Positions 33,335-42,763 of a stretch of DNA of 64,000 bases are shown piece after piece. The DNA lies in contig NZ_LMPO01000009.1 in NCBI RefSeq assembly GCF_001424385.1, positions 554,101 through 618,100 on the forward strand, given 5' to 3'. Made by a program: the position numbers and the translations under genes. The notes beneath the pieces were generated by a model, which made no database searches, was not told where the DNA came from, and saw only the letters and a program-made list of their open reading frames with translations. Source of the DNA: Curtobacterium sp. Leaf183. GTDB taxonomy: Bacteria > Actinomycetota > Actinomycetes > Actinomycetales > Microbacteriaceae. Within the stretch, counting starts at the first letter, position 1. Each line of letters begins with the position of its first letter.

Positions 33335-35248
33335 TCAGGACGCCTCGGCGTCAGCGCGCAGCCGCATCCGCTGCGCGTCGAGGTCGACGAGCTGACGCTG
33401 GATCTCGCCGCGACGCTCGGCGTTCTCGTTCGGGTCGGCACGCTGCAGCTGCCCGAGCAACGACGCCTTGCGCGCCAGCAGGTCGCGCTCGACCAGCGCC
33501 ACGACGATGCCCCGGCAGTAGATCGCCAGGTCCTCGTCGTTGCGGGCGGGGATCGGCGCGAGCGCGAGCTCGGACACCAGGCCCCGGACCGGTGCTGGCA
33601 CGTCCGAGGACAGACGGTCGAGCCAGTCGCTCCCGCCGAGCGCGTCGACGTTCGCGACGACGGCGTCGCGCACCACGGCCAGCATCGGCGCGGAGAACGT
33701 GGCGGCAGCCGCCAAGCCGAGGAGCGGCGCCCCCACGGACGTCGGCTGCTGCACCATCGCCATCACCGCGTCACGCTCCATGCGCGTGATCGGGTCGTTC
33801 GGCAACGACCGGATGCCGGCGACGGGCTCGTCGATCGGCGCGACCGGCTGCGTACCGGGACCGGACTGCCCCGCGCTCGAGGATCCGTGCCCGCGGCCCT
33901 GGTCGGACGAGGCCCGCGACCGGGCACTCTCCACGGCACGACGGACGTCGCCCATCTCCATGCCGAGCCAGCCGGCGAGCTCGCGCACGTAGCCCTGGGT
34001 CAGGGAGCGGTCACGGATGCCGGCGAGCACGGGCGCTGCCGAGCGGAGGGCGCTGACCCGACCCTCGACGGTCTCGAGGTCGTGTCCGTCGAGCGTGCGC
34101 CGGATCATGAACTCGAACATCGGCCGCTTGTTCGTGACCAGCCGTCGGATCGCGTCGTCACCCCTGGCGAGCCGGAGGTCGCACGGGTCGAGTCCGCCGG
34201 GGGCGACCGCGACGTACGTCTGGGCGGCGAACCGCTGCTCTTCGGCGAAGGCTCGGGAGGCCGCACGCTGTCCGGCCTCGTCCGGGTCGAACGTGAAGAC
34301 GACCTCGCCGTTGGCGTTCGGGTCACCGCCGCTGACGTCGCCGAGCATCGGGCGCAGCGACTTGATGTGGTCGACGCCGAACGACGTGCCGCACGTGGCC
34401 ACCGCGGTCGTGACCCCGGCCAGGTGGCAGGCCATGACGTCGGTGTAGCCCTCGACGATGACGACCTGCTTCTGCTTGGAGATGTCACGTCGGGCCAGGT
34501 CGATGCCGTAGAGCACGTGGCTCTTGTGGTAGATCGCGGTCTCGGGGGTGTTGAGGTACTTCGGGCCCTTGTCGTCCTCGAGCAGGCGGCGCGCGCCGAA
34601 GCCGATCGTGGCCCCCGTGACGTCGCGGATCGGCCACATCAGCCGCCCACGGAACCGGTCGTACGGCGACCGGTCCCCCTGGCTGACCAGACCCGCCGCG
34701 ACGATCTCGTCGAGGGTGAAGCCCTGCCCGCGCAGGTGGTCCCGCAGGACGTCGAACGACTTCGGGGCGAACCCGACGCCGAAGTGCTGCGCGGCGGCCG
34801 GGTCGAACCCACGCTCGCCCAGGAAGCGCCGGGCGGGGTCGGCCTGCGGGGTCGTGAGCTGCGCGGTGTAGAACTGCAGCGCCGCCTCGTTGGCGGCGAT
34901 CAGGCGGGCACGCGTGTTGTAGTCGGTGCGGGGCCCGTCGCCCTCTTCGTAGTGGAGCGTGAAGCCGATCTTGGCGGCCATCCGCTCGACCGCTTCGGAG
35001 AAGGTCGTGTGGTCCTGCTTCATGATGAAGCTGAAGACGTCGCCGTCCTCACCGCAGCCAAAGCAGTGGTAGCGGCCGACCTGCGGGCGGACGTGGAACG
35101 ACGGCGATCGCTCGTCGTGGAACGGGCAGAGGCCCTTCAACGAGCCGACCCCGGCCGACTTCAACGTGACGTAGTCACCGACGACGTCGGCGATGTTCAC
35201 GCGCGCGCGGACCTCGTCGATGTCGTTCCGCACGATGAGTCCAGCCAC
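33335..35248 (-). CDS. dnaG: DNA primase
   Basis: This 637 aa enzyme makes RNA primers for replication. The N-terminal zinc finger uses Cys41, His44, Cys62 and Cys65. The RNA polymerase core follows, with the TOPRIM region containing VVIVEGYTDVMACH and FTFDPDEAG, where Pro replaces the more usual Gly of FDGD. The C-terminal helicase-binding domain covers roughly the last 170 residues and holds a Ser/Gly/Gln-rich linker near residue 445. It is followed upstream in transcription by dgt and dus. Confidence 0.95.
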   Translation of the reverse strand: MAGLIVRNDIDEVRARVNIADVVGDYVTLKSAGVGSLKGLCPFHDERSPSFHVRPQVGRYHCFGCGEDGDVFSFIMKQDHTTFSEAVERMAAKIGFTLHYEEGDGPRTDYNTRARLIAANEAALQFYTAQLTTPQADPARRFLGERGFDPAAAQHFGVGFAPKSFDVLRDHLRGQGFTLDEIVAAGLVSQGDRSPYDRFRGRLMWPIRDVTGATIGFGARRLLEDDKGPKYLNTPETAIYHKSHVLYGIDLARRDISKQKQVVIVEGYTDVMACHLAGVTTAVATCGTSFGVDHIKSLRPMLGDVSGGDPNANGEVVFTFDPDEAGQRAASRAFAEEQRFAAQTYVAVAPGGLDPCDLRLARGDDAIRRLVTNKRPMFEFMIRRTLDGHDLETVEGRVSALRSAAPVLAGIRDRSLTQGYVRELAGWLGMEMGDVRRAVESARSRASSDQGRGHGSSSAGQSGPGTQPVAPIDEPVAGIRSLPNDPITRMERDAVMAMVQQPTSVGAPLLGLAAAATFSAPMLAVVRDAVVANVDALGGSDWLDRLSSDVPAPVRGLVSELALAPIPARNDEDLAIYCRGIVVALVERDLLARKASLLGQLQRADPNENAERRGEIQRQLVDLDAQRMRLRADAEAS

Positions 35249-35287
35249 CCCTCGATCCTAGTTCGGACCGAGGACCCCACCGACCGC

Positions 35288-36568
35288 TCAGACGGGGATG
35301 TGGACGGGCTCCCGCTCCCCCACGACCAGGCGCCTGTGCCACGCGATGGCGCCCTGGTCGGTCAGGCTGGCGACCTGGTCGACGACCGCTCGGTGCCGCC
35401 CGGCCTCGTCCTCGGCGGCGCGCCAGTCGGCCGCGAACCCGGGCTCGAGGGCGCGGTCCCCGCGGTCGGCCACGGCGTCGAGCAGTTCGGTCAGGATCGT
35501 GCGCTGGTCCTGGTACACCGGCTGCCGATCGCCCTGGGTCATCACGAACGCCGCCACGATGCCCTTGAGCACCGCGATCTCACCGATGATCTCGGGCGGG
35601 GTCACGACCGACGCTGCGAACCGGACCAGGGAGCCGGACGCGTAGGCCTGTCGCGTCGCACTGGTCGCGGTGCGGGCGAAGCGGCCGATCAACTGCGACG
35701 TCAGGTTCTTGAGCCGTGCCGCGTCCTGCCGGGAGCCGTCGTAGGAGGTCATCCACAGCGGCAGCGCGCGCAGGCGGTCGAACGCCTCGAGCAGTTCGTC
35801 GCGGCTGAGGTCGTCGCCGACCCACGCGTGCATGGCGGCGACGATGTCGTTCTCGCCGACGCGGTCACCGAGGGCCGCCACGTCGATGAAGCTCGCCACC
35901 ACCGCGTCCTCGAAGTCGTGCACCGAGTACGCGATGTCGTCGGAGAGGTCCATGACCTGCGCCTCGATGCAGCGCTGTCGTCGGGGTGCGCCCGCACGGA
36001 GCCACTCGAACGCGTCGTGGTCGTCGTCGTAGAAGCCGAACTTGGTGCGCCCGGAGGACGCTTCGCCGACACCCTGCGAGGCCGGCCACGGGTACTTGCA
36101 CGATGCGTCGAGCGACGCCCGGGTCAGGTTCAGGCCGTACGGACGGTCGTCGGACCCGTAGACCTTCGGCTCGAGCCGGGTCAGCAGCCGCAGTGTCTGC
36201 GCGTTGCCCTCGAACCCACCGATGTCAGCCGCCCAGGCGTTCACCGCGGTCTCGCCGTTGTGGCCGAACGGCGGATGACCGATGTCGTGGGCCAGGCACG
36301 CGGTGTCGACGACGTCCGGGTCGAGCCCGAGCTGGTCGGCGAGCTCGCGCCCGACCTGGGCGACCTCGAGCGAATGGGTCAACCGGTTGCGGGCGAAGTC
36401 GAGTCCGGTCGTCGGACTGAGCACCTGGGTCTTCGCAGCCAGACGCCGGAGCGCGCTGGAGTGCAGCAGCCGGGCGCGGTCACGGGCGAAGTCGCTGCGG
36501 CGGTTGCCGTGCTGCTCCGGCAACCACCGGTCGGCGTCGGCGGGCCCGTACGAGGCGGTGGCGCTCAT
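35288..36568 (-). CDS. dgt: Deoxyguanosinetriphosphate triphosphohydrolase
   Basis: This 426 aa HD-domain enzyme cleaves dGTP (or several dNTPs) to the nucleoside and triphosphate. The metal ligands are in RLTHSLEVAQV, LAHDIGHPPFGHNGE and DLSDDIAYSVHDFED. The start ATG overlaps the stop of the dus gene (ATGA). The gap to dnaG is about 40 bases, so dus, dgt and dnaG form one unit. Confidence 0.93.
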   Translation of the reverse strand: MSATASYGPADADRWLPEQHGNRRSDFARDRARLLHSSALRRLAAKTQVLSPTTGLDFARNRLTHSLEVAQVGRELADQLGLDPDVVDTACLAHDIGHPPFGHNGETAVNAWAADIGGFEGNAQTLRLLTRLEPKVYGSDDRPYGLNLTRASLDASCKYPWPASQGVGEASSGRTKFGFYDDDHDAFEWLRAGAPRRQRCIEAQVMDLSDDIAYSVHDFEDAVVASFIDVAALGDRVGENDIVAAMHAWVGDDLSRDELLEAFDRLRALPLWMTSYDGSRQDAARLKNLTSQLIGRFARTATSATRQAYASGSLVRFAASVVTPPEIIGEIAVLKGIVAAFVMTQGDRQPVYQDQRTILTELLDAVADRGDRALEPGFAADWRAAEDEAGRHRAVVDQVASLTDQGAIAWHRRLVVGEREPVHIPV

Positions 36569-37719
36569 CCGCCGCTGTGGTGCAGCTCGGCGGCGGCCAG
36601 GACCCGGCGGAAGTCGGCGTCGACGTCGCGGCTCTCGAGCCAGCGGTCGGGCAGGGCGGTGCGCTTGGGGTGTCCGGCACGGCCGCGCGGCCCCTCGGCG
36701 TCGGCGCCCGGGTACGGCGCGTCGTGGTCGAGCTGGCCCAGCAGGTCGTCGATCTCCTGCAGCGACGACGCCATGGACAGACCGGAGCGGACATCGCTGC
36801 CGATCGGGTAGCCCTTGAAGTACCAGGCCACGTGCTTGCGCATGTCCCTGCACCCCTGGTCTTCGGACCCGAAGAACTCGACGAGCAGCTCGGCGTGCCG
36901 ACGGAACCCGACCGCGACCTCGCCCAGCGAGGGCATGTACCGCAGCCCCTCGCCGCGGAAGGCCGCCGCCAGGTCGCCGAACAGCCACGGACGCCCCAGG
37001 CAGCCACGCCCGACGACCACGCCGTCGCAGCCGGTCTCGTCGACCATGCGCAGCGCGTCGGCAGCGGACCAGATGTCACCGTTGCCGAGCACCGGGATGT
37101 CGGTGACGGCTTCCTTCAGCGTCGCGATGGCGGACCAGTCGGCCTGGCCGGAGTAGTGCTCGTTCGCCGTGCGGGCGTGCAGTGACACCGCGGCGACGCC
37201 GGCGTCCCGCGCGATGCGGGCGGCGTCGAGGTAGGTCAGGTGGTCGGCGTCGATGCCCTTGCGCATCTTGACCGTGACCGGGACGTCGCCGGCGGCCTTG
37301 ACGGTCTTCGTCACCAGGTCGCGGAACAGGTCGGTCTTCCACGGCAGGGCAGCGCCGCCGCCCTTGCGCGTGACCTTGGGCACGGGGCACCCGAAGTTGA
37401 GGTCGATGTGGTCGGCACGGTCTTCGCCGACCAGGATCGTGGCGGCTTCGGCCACGGTGTTCGGTTCCACCCCGTAGAGCTGGATCGACCGCGGCGTCTC
37501 GGACTCGTGGTGCTGGATCAGCTGCATCGACACGGGCGTGCGCTCGACCAGCGCGCGCGAGGTGATCATCTCGCAGACGTACAGGCCCGCGCCGTACTCA
37601 CGACAGAGCCGGCGGTACGCCATGTTCGTGATGCCCGCCATCGGCGCGAGCACGACCGGCACGTCGACCTCGATGGGGCCGATGCGCAGGGGCTTCCGGG
37701 GGGCTTGTGTGATCGTCAT
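36565..37719 (-). CDS. dusB: tRNA dihydrouridine synthase, DusB type
   Basis: This 384 aa FMN enzyme reduces uridines in the tRNA D-loop. The TIM barrel starts VVLAPMAGITNMAYRRLC, and the catalytic Cys lies in NFGCPVPKVTRKGGGAAL. The FMN-phosphate site is GNGDIWSA and VVVGRGCLG. The start at 37719 has GGAGGGG shortly upstream. The gene is divergent from the YbaK-type gene with 47 bases between the starts. Confidence 0.93.
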   Translation of the reverse strand: MTITQAPRKPLRIGPIEVDVPVVLAPMAGITNMAYRRLCREYGAGLYVCEMITSRALVERTPVSMQLIQHHESETPRSIQLYGVEPNTVAEAATILVGEDRADHIDLNFGCPVPKVTRKGGGAALPWKTDLFRDLVTKTVKAAGDVPVTVKMRKGIDADHLTYLDAARIARDAGVAAVSLHARTANEHYSGQADWSAIATLKEAVTDIPVLGNGDIWSAADALRMVDETGCDGVVVGRGCLGRPWLFGDLAAAFRGEGLRYMPSLGEVAVGFRRHAELLVEFFGSEDQGCRDMRKHVAWYFKGYPIGSDVRSGLSMASSLQEIDDLLGQLDHDAPYPGADAEGPRGRAGHPKRTALPDRWLESRDVDADFRRVLAAAELHHSGG

Positions 37720-37766
37720 CGCCCCTCCATCCTCCCACGTCGGCGTCCGCCGGTAGCGTTCTCCAC

Positions 37767-38249
37767 ATGACCACCGACGCCATCGCCCGGTTCGACGCCG
37801 ACGCAGCAGCCCGGCGCCTGCAGGTCGAGGTCGTGGAGCGTCCCGCCGCCGACTCCCTGGCCCAGGCTGCCGAGCTGCTCGGCATCGACCCGGGCGACAT
37901 CGTGAAGACGCTCGTGGTGAAGCGCCACGACGGGGACTTCGTGCTGGCGCTCGTGCCCGGGGGCCGGAGCATCGCGTGGAAGAAGCTCCGCGCACTCGTC
38001 GGCGTGAACAAGCTGTCGATGCCCGACGCGGCGACGGCCCTGCAGGCCTCGGGCTACGAACGCGGCACGATCACCCCGATCGGCGCGACGGGCGACCTGC
38101 CGGTCTTCGCCGACGAACGCATCGTCGGCCGCCGCGTGGCGCTCGGGGCCGGTCGTCACGGCGCCAGCGCGTTCGTCGACGCCGATGCGCTGATCGCCGC
38201 GTACGACGCGACGGTCGCCGACATCACCGACGAGGAACCACAGCGCTAG
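37767..38249 (+). CDS. YbaK/EbsC-type aminoacyl-tRNA deacylase
   Basis: This 160 aa protein belongs to the YbaK/ProX editing family, which hydrolyses mischarged aminoacyl-tRNAs such as Cys-tRNA(Pro). The expected catalytic Lys is in DIVKTLVVK near residue 48, and the G..RH G block lies in VALGAGRHGASAF. It stands alone on the plus strand. Its stop overlaps the stop of the small convergent gene at 38246. Confidence 0.88.
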   Translation: MTTDAIARFDADAAARRLQVEVVERPAADSLAQAAELLGIDPGDIVKTLVVKRHDGDFVLALVPGGRSIAWKKLRALVGVNKLSMPDAATALQASGYERGTITPIGATGDLPVFADERIVGRRVALGAGRHGASAFVDADALIAAYDATVADITDEEPQR

Positions 38250-38395
38250 TCCGGGACCTCTGACCAGTCGCCCTCGGCGCCGGGCACGAAGCAGGCGTCG
38301 CCCTCGCACACGGCGGCGTCCGCCAGCAGCGGCTGCAGTCCGGGCACGGCCTGGAGGACCGGTGCGGCCGCGGCGCGCACGTCCAGGTCCGTCAT
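38246..38395 (-). CDS. Small protein of 49 residues coupled to the DsbA-type gene
   Basis: The frame starts at ATG 38395, which overlaps the stop of the DsbA-type gene as ATGA. It reads MTDLDVRAAAAPVLQAVPGL and ends with an acidic tail containing VCEGDACFVPGAEG. The coupling and the compact length argue that it is real. The two Cys (CEGDAC) could interact with the oxidoreductase. I know no family. Confidence 0.6.
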   Translation of the reverse strand: MTDLDVRAAAAPVLQAVPGLQPLLADAAVCEGDACFVPGAEGDWSEVPD

Positions 38396-39111
38396 CGGGT
38401 CGCCGCCACGTCGGCTGCACGGTCGTCCCCGGCATGTTCCGTCGCTGACGCGACCTCGTCCGGTGTGGTCTCGCGCAGCGCGACGACCTGACGCAGGACC
38501 TGTTCGAACGCCGCCGGGTCCTGGGCGCCCGAGACGCCGTACTTGCCGTCGATCACGAAGAACGGCACGCCGTTGATGCCGTACGCCTGGGCCTGTGCCT
38601 GGTCGGCACGGACGTCGGCGACCTTGGCGTCGTCGCGCAGGGTCGCGAGGACCTCGTCGCGGTCGAGACCGACCTCGGCGGCCAGGTCCGCCAACGAGGA
38701 CTCCTGCCCGACGTGCTCGCCTCGCTCGAAGTACGCGGCGAACAACCGCTCGACCATCGCGAGCTGCTTGCCGTGCTGCTTGGCCAGGTGGATGACCTGG
38801 TGCGCCTTGACCGTGTTCGTGTGGTGCATGGCGTCGAAGTCGTAGTCGAGCCCGACCGAAGCGGCGATCGCGGTCACCTGGTCGAGCATCTGCTGTGCCT
38901 GGTCGACGGGCATGCCCTTGTGGCCGGAGAGGAACTCGGCCTCGGTGCCCTCGAAGTCCACCGGGGTGTCCGGGCTGAGCTCGAAGGAGTGGTACTCGAC
39001 CTCGACCGGACCGCCGAACGCGGCGACCCCGGCCTCGAACTTGCGCTTGCCGATGTAGCACCAGGGGCACGCGATGTCGGACCAGACGTCGACCTTCACA
39101 GAATCGTTCAC
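38392..39111 (-). CDS. DsbA-family oxidoreductase, FrnE type
   Basis: This protein of about 239 aa has a thioredoxin fold with a helical insert. The active site is CPWC in SDIACPWCYIGKRKF near the N-terminus, and the cis-Pro lies in INGVPFFVIDGKYG. Lack of a signal peptide places it in the cytoplasm, as for FrnE. I used GTG 39111; GTG 39099 is possible. The frame stays open through glyS upstream and that part is not coding. Confidence 0.88.
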   Translation of the reverse strand: MNDSVKVDVWSDIACPWCYIGKRKFEAGVAAFGGPVEVEYHSFELSPDTPVDFEGTEAEFLSGHKGMPVDQAQQMLDQVTAIAASVGLDYDFDAMHHTNTVKAHQVIHLAKQHGKQLAMVERLFAAYFERGEHVGQESSLADLAAEVGLDRDEVLATLRDDAKVADVRADQAQAQAYGINGVPFFVIDGKYGVSGAQDPAAFEQVLRQVVALRETTPDEVASATEHAGDDRAADVAATR

Positions 39112-39176
39112 ACGACCGTCAACGCGGCCGTGCCGTCGGCATTCCCGGCAGCACGACCGCGTCGCGGAGGCGGTGG

Positions 39177-40574
39177 CTACGCGCCGAGCAGGCGCTGGGC
39201 CAGGTACCCCTGCAGCTGGTCGAGCGACACGCGCTCCTGGCTCATCGTGTCGCGCTCGCGCACGGTGACGGCCTTGTCGTCGAGGGTGTCGAAGTCCACC
39301 GTGATGCAGAACGGGGTGCCGATCTCGTCGTGGCGGCGGTAGCGGCGGCCGATCGCGCCGGCGTCGTCGAAGTCGACGTTCCAGACCTTGCGCAGGTCGT
39401 CGGCCAGGCCGCGGGCGACGGGCGACAGCTGCTCGTTGCGGGACAGCGGCAGCACGGCGGCCTTGACCGGGGCCAGGCGCGGGTCGAGCCGCAGCACCGT
39501 GCGCTTGTCGACGCCGCCCTTCGCGTTCGGCGCCTCGTCCTCGTGGTAGGCGTCGAGCAGGAAGGCCATGAGCGCGCGGGTCAGGCCGAACGACGGCTCG
39601 ATGACGTACGGCACGTACTTCTCGTTGGCGGCCTGGTCGAAGTAGCGCAGGTCCTTGCCGGAGGACTCGATGTGGTTGTTCAGGTCGAAGTCGGTGCGGT
39701 TCGCGACGCCCATGAGCTCGCCCCACTCCGAGCCCTGGAACCCGAACCGGTACTCGATGTCGGCGGTGGCGTCGGAGTAGTGCGCGCGTTCGCCGTCCGG
39801 CACGTCGAAGCGGCGCAGGTTCTCCGGGTCGATGCCGAGGTCGGTGTACCAGGCGACCGAGTCCGCGATCCACTGCTCGTAGTGCTCCTGCGCCGAGGCC
39901 GGCGGCACGAAGTACTCGATCTCCATCTGCTCGAACTCGCGCGTGCGGAAGATGAAGTTGCCGGGGGTGATCTCGTTGCGGAACGCCTTGCCGACCTGCC
40001 CGATGCCGAACGGGGGCTTCATGCGGCTGGTCGTGACGACCTGGGCGAAGTCGACGAAGATGCCCTGCGCGGTCTCGGGGCGCAGGAAGTTCAGGCCCTC
40101 TTCCGACTCGACCGGGCCCAGGTAGGTCTTGAGCATGCCGGAGAACTCGCGGGGCTCGGTCCACTGCCCGCGGGTGCCGCAGTTCGAGCAGGCGATCTCG
40201 GCCATGCCACCCTCGGGGGCACGGCCCTTCTTGGCGGTGAAGGCCTCGATCAGGTGGTCCTCGCGGAAGCGGTGGTGGCAGTGCAGGCACTCGACCAGCG
40301 GGTCGGTGAAGGTCGCCACGTGACCGGATGCTTCCCACACCTTGCGGGGCAGGATGACGGCGGAGTCGAGGCCGACCATGTCGCCGCGACCGCGGACGAA
40401 CCGCTGCCACCACTGCCGCTTGATGTTCTCCTTCAGCTCGACGCCGAGGGGCCCGTAGTCCCACGCGGAGCGGGACCCGCCGTAGATCTCACCCGACTGG
40501 AAGACGAACCCGCGGCCTTTCGCGAGGGCGATGACCGAGTCGAGACGGGAGGGCTGAGCCAAGGAGAACTCCAT
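39177..40574 (-). CDS. glyS: Glycyl-tRNA synthetase
   Basis: This 465 aa enzyme is the dimeric single-chain type found in Actinobacteria. Motif 1 lies around [20 protein letters not shown], a zinc site is formed by Cys96, Cys99, Cys129 and Cys132, motif 2 is [20 protein letters not shown], and motif 3 is [14 protein letters not shown]. The anticodon-binding domain occupies about the last 110 residues. The start at 40574 gives the normal N-terminus; the frame continues upstream without coding support. Confidence 0.95.
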   Translation of the reverse strand: MEFSLAQPSRLDSVIALAKGRGFVFQSGEIYGGSRSAWDYGPLGVELKENIKRQWWQRFVRGRGDMVGLDSAVILPRKVWEASGHVATFTDPLVECLHCHHRFREDHLIEAFTAKKGRAPEGGMAEIACSNCGTRGQWTEPREFSGMLKTYLGPVESEEGLNFLRPETAQGIFVDFAQVVTTSRMKPPFGIGQVGKAFRNEITPGNFIFRTREFEQMEIEYFVPPASAQEHYEQWIADSVAWYTDLGIDPENLRRFDVPDGERAHYSDATADIEYRFGFQGSEWGELMGVANRTDFDLNNHIESSGKDLRYFDQAANEKYVPYVIEPSFGLTRALMAFLLDAYHEDEAPNAKGGVDKRTVLRLDPRLAPVKAAVLPLSRNEQLSPVARGLADDLRKVWNVDFDDAGAIGRRYRRHDEIGTPFCITVDFDTLDDKAVTVRERDTMSQERVSLDQLQGYLAQRLLGA

Positions 40575-40621
40575 CAGTGTCGCCGAGCTGGGTGCCCGGT
40601 GCGGAAACGTACCCGGCAAGA

Positions 40622-41647
40622 CTAACGGGCGAGCACCCGGGCGACCGCGTCCACGTCGGAGTCGTCGTTCCAGTGGTGGAAGGCGAGCCGCAGCCGACCG
40701 GCACGCCCCGACGCGGTGATGCCCGCGGCCGTCAGCGCTGCGAGCCCCGCGCCGGACGGATCGGGCACGGTCATGACCGCCTGCGACTGCCGCACCGCAC
40801 CGAGCGCGTCCGCCAGCCGGTCCGCGAGACCGGCACCGTGCCTCCAGACCGAGGCCATGTCGAGGGATCCGACGTGCCGCAGGGCGGCGACCGCCCCGGG
40901 CCAGGCCTGCCAGGCCGGGGACACGTCGAACCGCCGGGCGTCGTCGGCGAGCCGCATGTCCGGGCCGTAGCACGAGGACCACACGTCGGCGCCCGCGTAC
41001 CACCCGGCCTGCACGGGCCGCAGCCAGCCGAGCGCGTCGTCGGACATGGTCATGAAGGCGACGCCACGCGGCGCGCAGAGCCACTTGTAGGCGTGGGTGA
41101 CGGTGACGTCGAACGGTGCGGCGGCGACGGGGAGCACGCCCGCGGCCTGGGTGAGGTCGCACAGCGTGCGGGCGCCGACGGCACGAGCCGCTGCGACGAC
41201 GGCCGCGGAGTCGACCACCTCCCCCGTCGCGGACTGCACGGCCGACCAGGCGACCAGCGCCGTGTCCGACGTCAGCGCGGTCGACAGCGTCGCGAGCGGG
41301 ACGCTCCGCACGCGGATGCCGCGGTGCGCCTGTGCCAGGAAGGGGAAGACGATCGAGCTGAAGTCGCCGTCGGGCACCACGACCTCGGCTCCGTCCGGCA
41401 GCGCCGCCGCGACGACCGCGGTCATGGTCGAGGTCTGCGAACCCGTCGCGACCCGGTCGGCAGGCACCCCGACCAGTGCCGCGAACCGCGCGCGGCCCTC
41501 CTCGACGAGCGCGCCGTAGCGCGCCGGGTCCGACGCACTGCGCCCCCACTCGTCCAGGTCGGCGCGCATGGCGGCGAGCGTGCCGTGCGTCGGCAACCCG
41601 GCCGTACAGGCGGCCAGGTACCCGTGGCCATCGACGTAGGAGTCCAT
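40622..41647 (-). CDS. PLP-dependent aminotransferase class V / kynureninase-like protein
   Basis: This 341 aa protein has the fold-type I pattern of class V enzymes. The PLP Lys is in [12 protein letters not shown], and the preceding Asp region is [12 protein letters not shown]. The short N-terminus starts [23 protein letters not shown]. The reaction is not certain: kynureninase, cysteine desulfurase and aminotransferase relatives share these motifs. It is divergent from a LysR regulator with 71 bases between the starts, so it is probably that regulator's target. ATG 41656 is an alternative start. Confidence 0.8.
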   Translation of the reverse strand: MDSYVDGHGYLAACTAGLPTHGTLAAMRADLDEWGRSASDPARYGALVEEGRARFAALVGVPADRVATGSQTSTMTAVVAAALPDGAEVVVPDGDFSSIVFPFLAQAHRGIRVRSVPLATLSTALTSDTALVAWSAVQSATGEVVDSAAVVAAARAVGARTLCDLTQAAGVLPVAAAPFDVTVTHAYKWLCAPRGVAFMTMSDDALGWLRPVQAGWYAGADVWSSCYGPDMRLADDARRFDVSPAWQAWPGAVAALRHVGSLDMASVWRHGAGLADRLADALGAVRQSQAVMTVPDPSGAGLAALTAAGITASGRAGRLRLAFHHWNDDSDVDAVARVLAR

Positions 41648-41698
41648 GCCGCCCATGGTCCGGGAGCCCGAGCCATCACACCAGGACAGGATCCTTCG

Positions 41699-41718
41699 CC
41701 CTGCCATAACATCGTGTT
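41699..41718. promoter_or_regulatory. Candidate LysR binding site and shared promoter
   Basis: ATAAC-ATCGT-GTTGT is an imperfect inverted repeat immediately before the LysR start, in the 71-base gap between divergent genes. Its place fits autoregulation and control of the PLP enzyme. Confidence 0.4.
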
Positions 41719-42696
41719 GTGGAGACGATCGACCTGCAGCTGCTCCGTGTGCTCCGAGCCGTCGCTGACGCGGGCTCGATCACCGGGGCCGCCACCGCCC
41801 TCGGGTACAGCCAGCCCGCCGTCAGCCAGATGCTGCACCGCTCCGAGCAGCGACTCGGGCACGCGCTCGTGCTCCGCGGTGCGCGTGGCGTGACGCTCAC
41901 CGAGTCCGGCCGGGTGCTCGCCGACCACGCCCTGCACGTGCAGGCCGCGCTGGCCGCCGCGCGCGAGGACTTCGACGCCGTCGGCGGCCTCACGCGCGGA
42001 CGGGTGCGGATCGCCGGCTTCCCGAGCGCCTCGTCGACGCTCGTCCCCGCGATCCTGGCGACGATGGCCGCGACCGTCCCCGGTGTCAGCACCACCTACG
42101 TCGAGGTCGAGCCTCCCGAGGCGCTCGCGATGCTCCGCCGCGGCGAGGTGGACCTGGCGCTGACGTTCACGTACGTCGGTGACGAGGTCGTCGCGGACCC
42201 GACGCTGCTGACGCGCGCGATCGGGCGGGACCCGCTGGCGCTGGTCCGGGCAGGAGGCCCTGGGCCGTCGGACGCGTCCGCTGCGGACGGTCCCGTGGAC
42301 GGTTCGCGGGCGTCGGCCGGGTCCGGCGCGTCCGCTGGATCCGGTCCGACGGTGGACCTGGCGTCGCTGCGTGATGCCCGCTGGATCGGCGGCTGCCCCC
42401 GCTGCCGGGGCCACCTGCTCGCCTCGTGCGCGACGGCCGGGTTCACGCCGGACATCGTGCTCGAGACCGACAACGCCGCCGCGGTCGTGGGGCTCGTCGC
42501 CGCGGGGCTCGGCGTGGCGTTGCTCCCCCGACTGGCGCTCGCGACGACGGTGATCCCCGCCGAGGTGGTGATCGACCCCGTCGACGACGACCTGGCCCGG
42601 CGCGTCGAGGTGGTCGTCGCGGCCGGGGCCGAGCGGGTGCCGAGTGTGCGGGCCACCCTCGAGGCCGTCGGTTCCGCGGCTGCACTGCTGTCGTAG
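41719..42696 (+). CDS. LysR-family transcriptional regulator with an unusual linker
   Basis: This 325 aa regulator has the N-terminal winged helix-turn-helix (SITGAATALGYSQPAVSQML, 20-39). The effector-binding domain starts near residue 95. Between about 179 and 211 it contains a low-complexity Gly/Ser/Ala/Asp stretch not normally found in the family. This is followed by GGCPRCRGHLLASC, with Cys226, Cys229 and Cys236. Three clustered cysteines could sense redox state or bind metal. The frame is intact, so the insertion is tolerated. It is likely to control the divergent PLP enzyme. Confidence 0.87.
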   Translation: METIDLQLLRVLRAVADAGSITGAATALGYSQPAVSQMLHRSEQRLGHALVLRGARGVTLTESGRVLADHALHVQAALAAAREDFDAVGGLTRGRVRIAGFPSASSTLVPAILATMAATVPGVSTTYVEVEPPEALAMLRRGEVDLALTFTYVGDEVVADPTLLTRAIGRDPLALVRAGGPGPSDASAADGPVDGSRASAGSGASAGSGPTVDLASLRDARWIGGCPRCRGHLLASCATAGFTPDIVLETDNAAAVVGLVAAGLGVALLPRLALATTVIPAEVVIDPVDDDLARRVEVVVAAGAERVPSVRATLEAVGSAAALLS

Positions 42697-42763
42697 CGTC
42701 CGCGTCAGCCGTTCGTCGGCGTGACGGTCTCCCGGGTACCGATCGCGGGATCGCGCCCCTCGA

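Noticed and set aside
30348..33395. A 1015-codon plus-strand frame over the permease and binding-protein genes
   Set aside because: It is antisense to genes with clear motifs and shows no recognisable domain.
35288..36568. Dgt as part of an anti-phage defence island
   Set aside because: dGTPases can act in defence, but here the gene is coupled to dus and dnaG, the usual housekeeping setting in Actinobacteria, with no other defence gene nearby.
33098..36811. A 1237-codon plus-strand frame over dnaG and dgt
   Set aside because: It runs antisense to two clear enzymes and its composition is that of a frame shadow.
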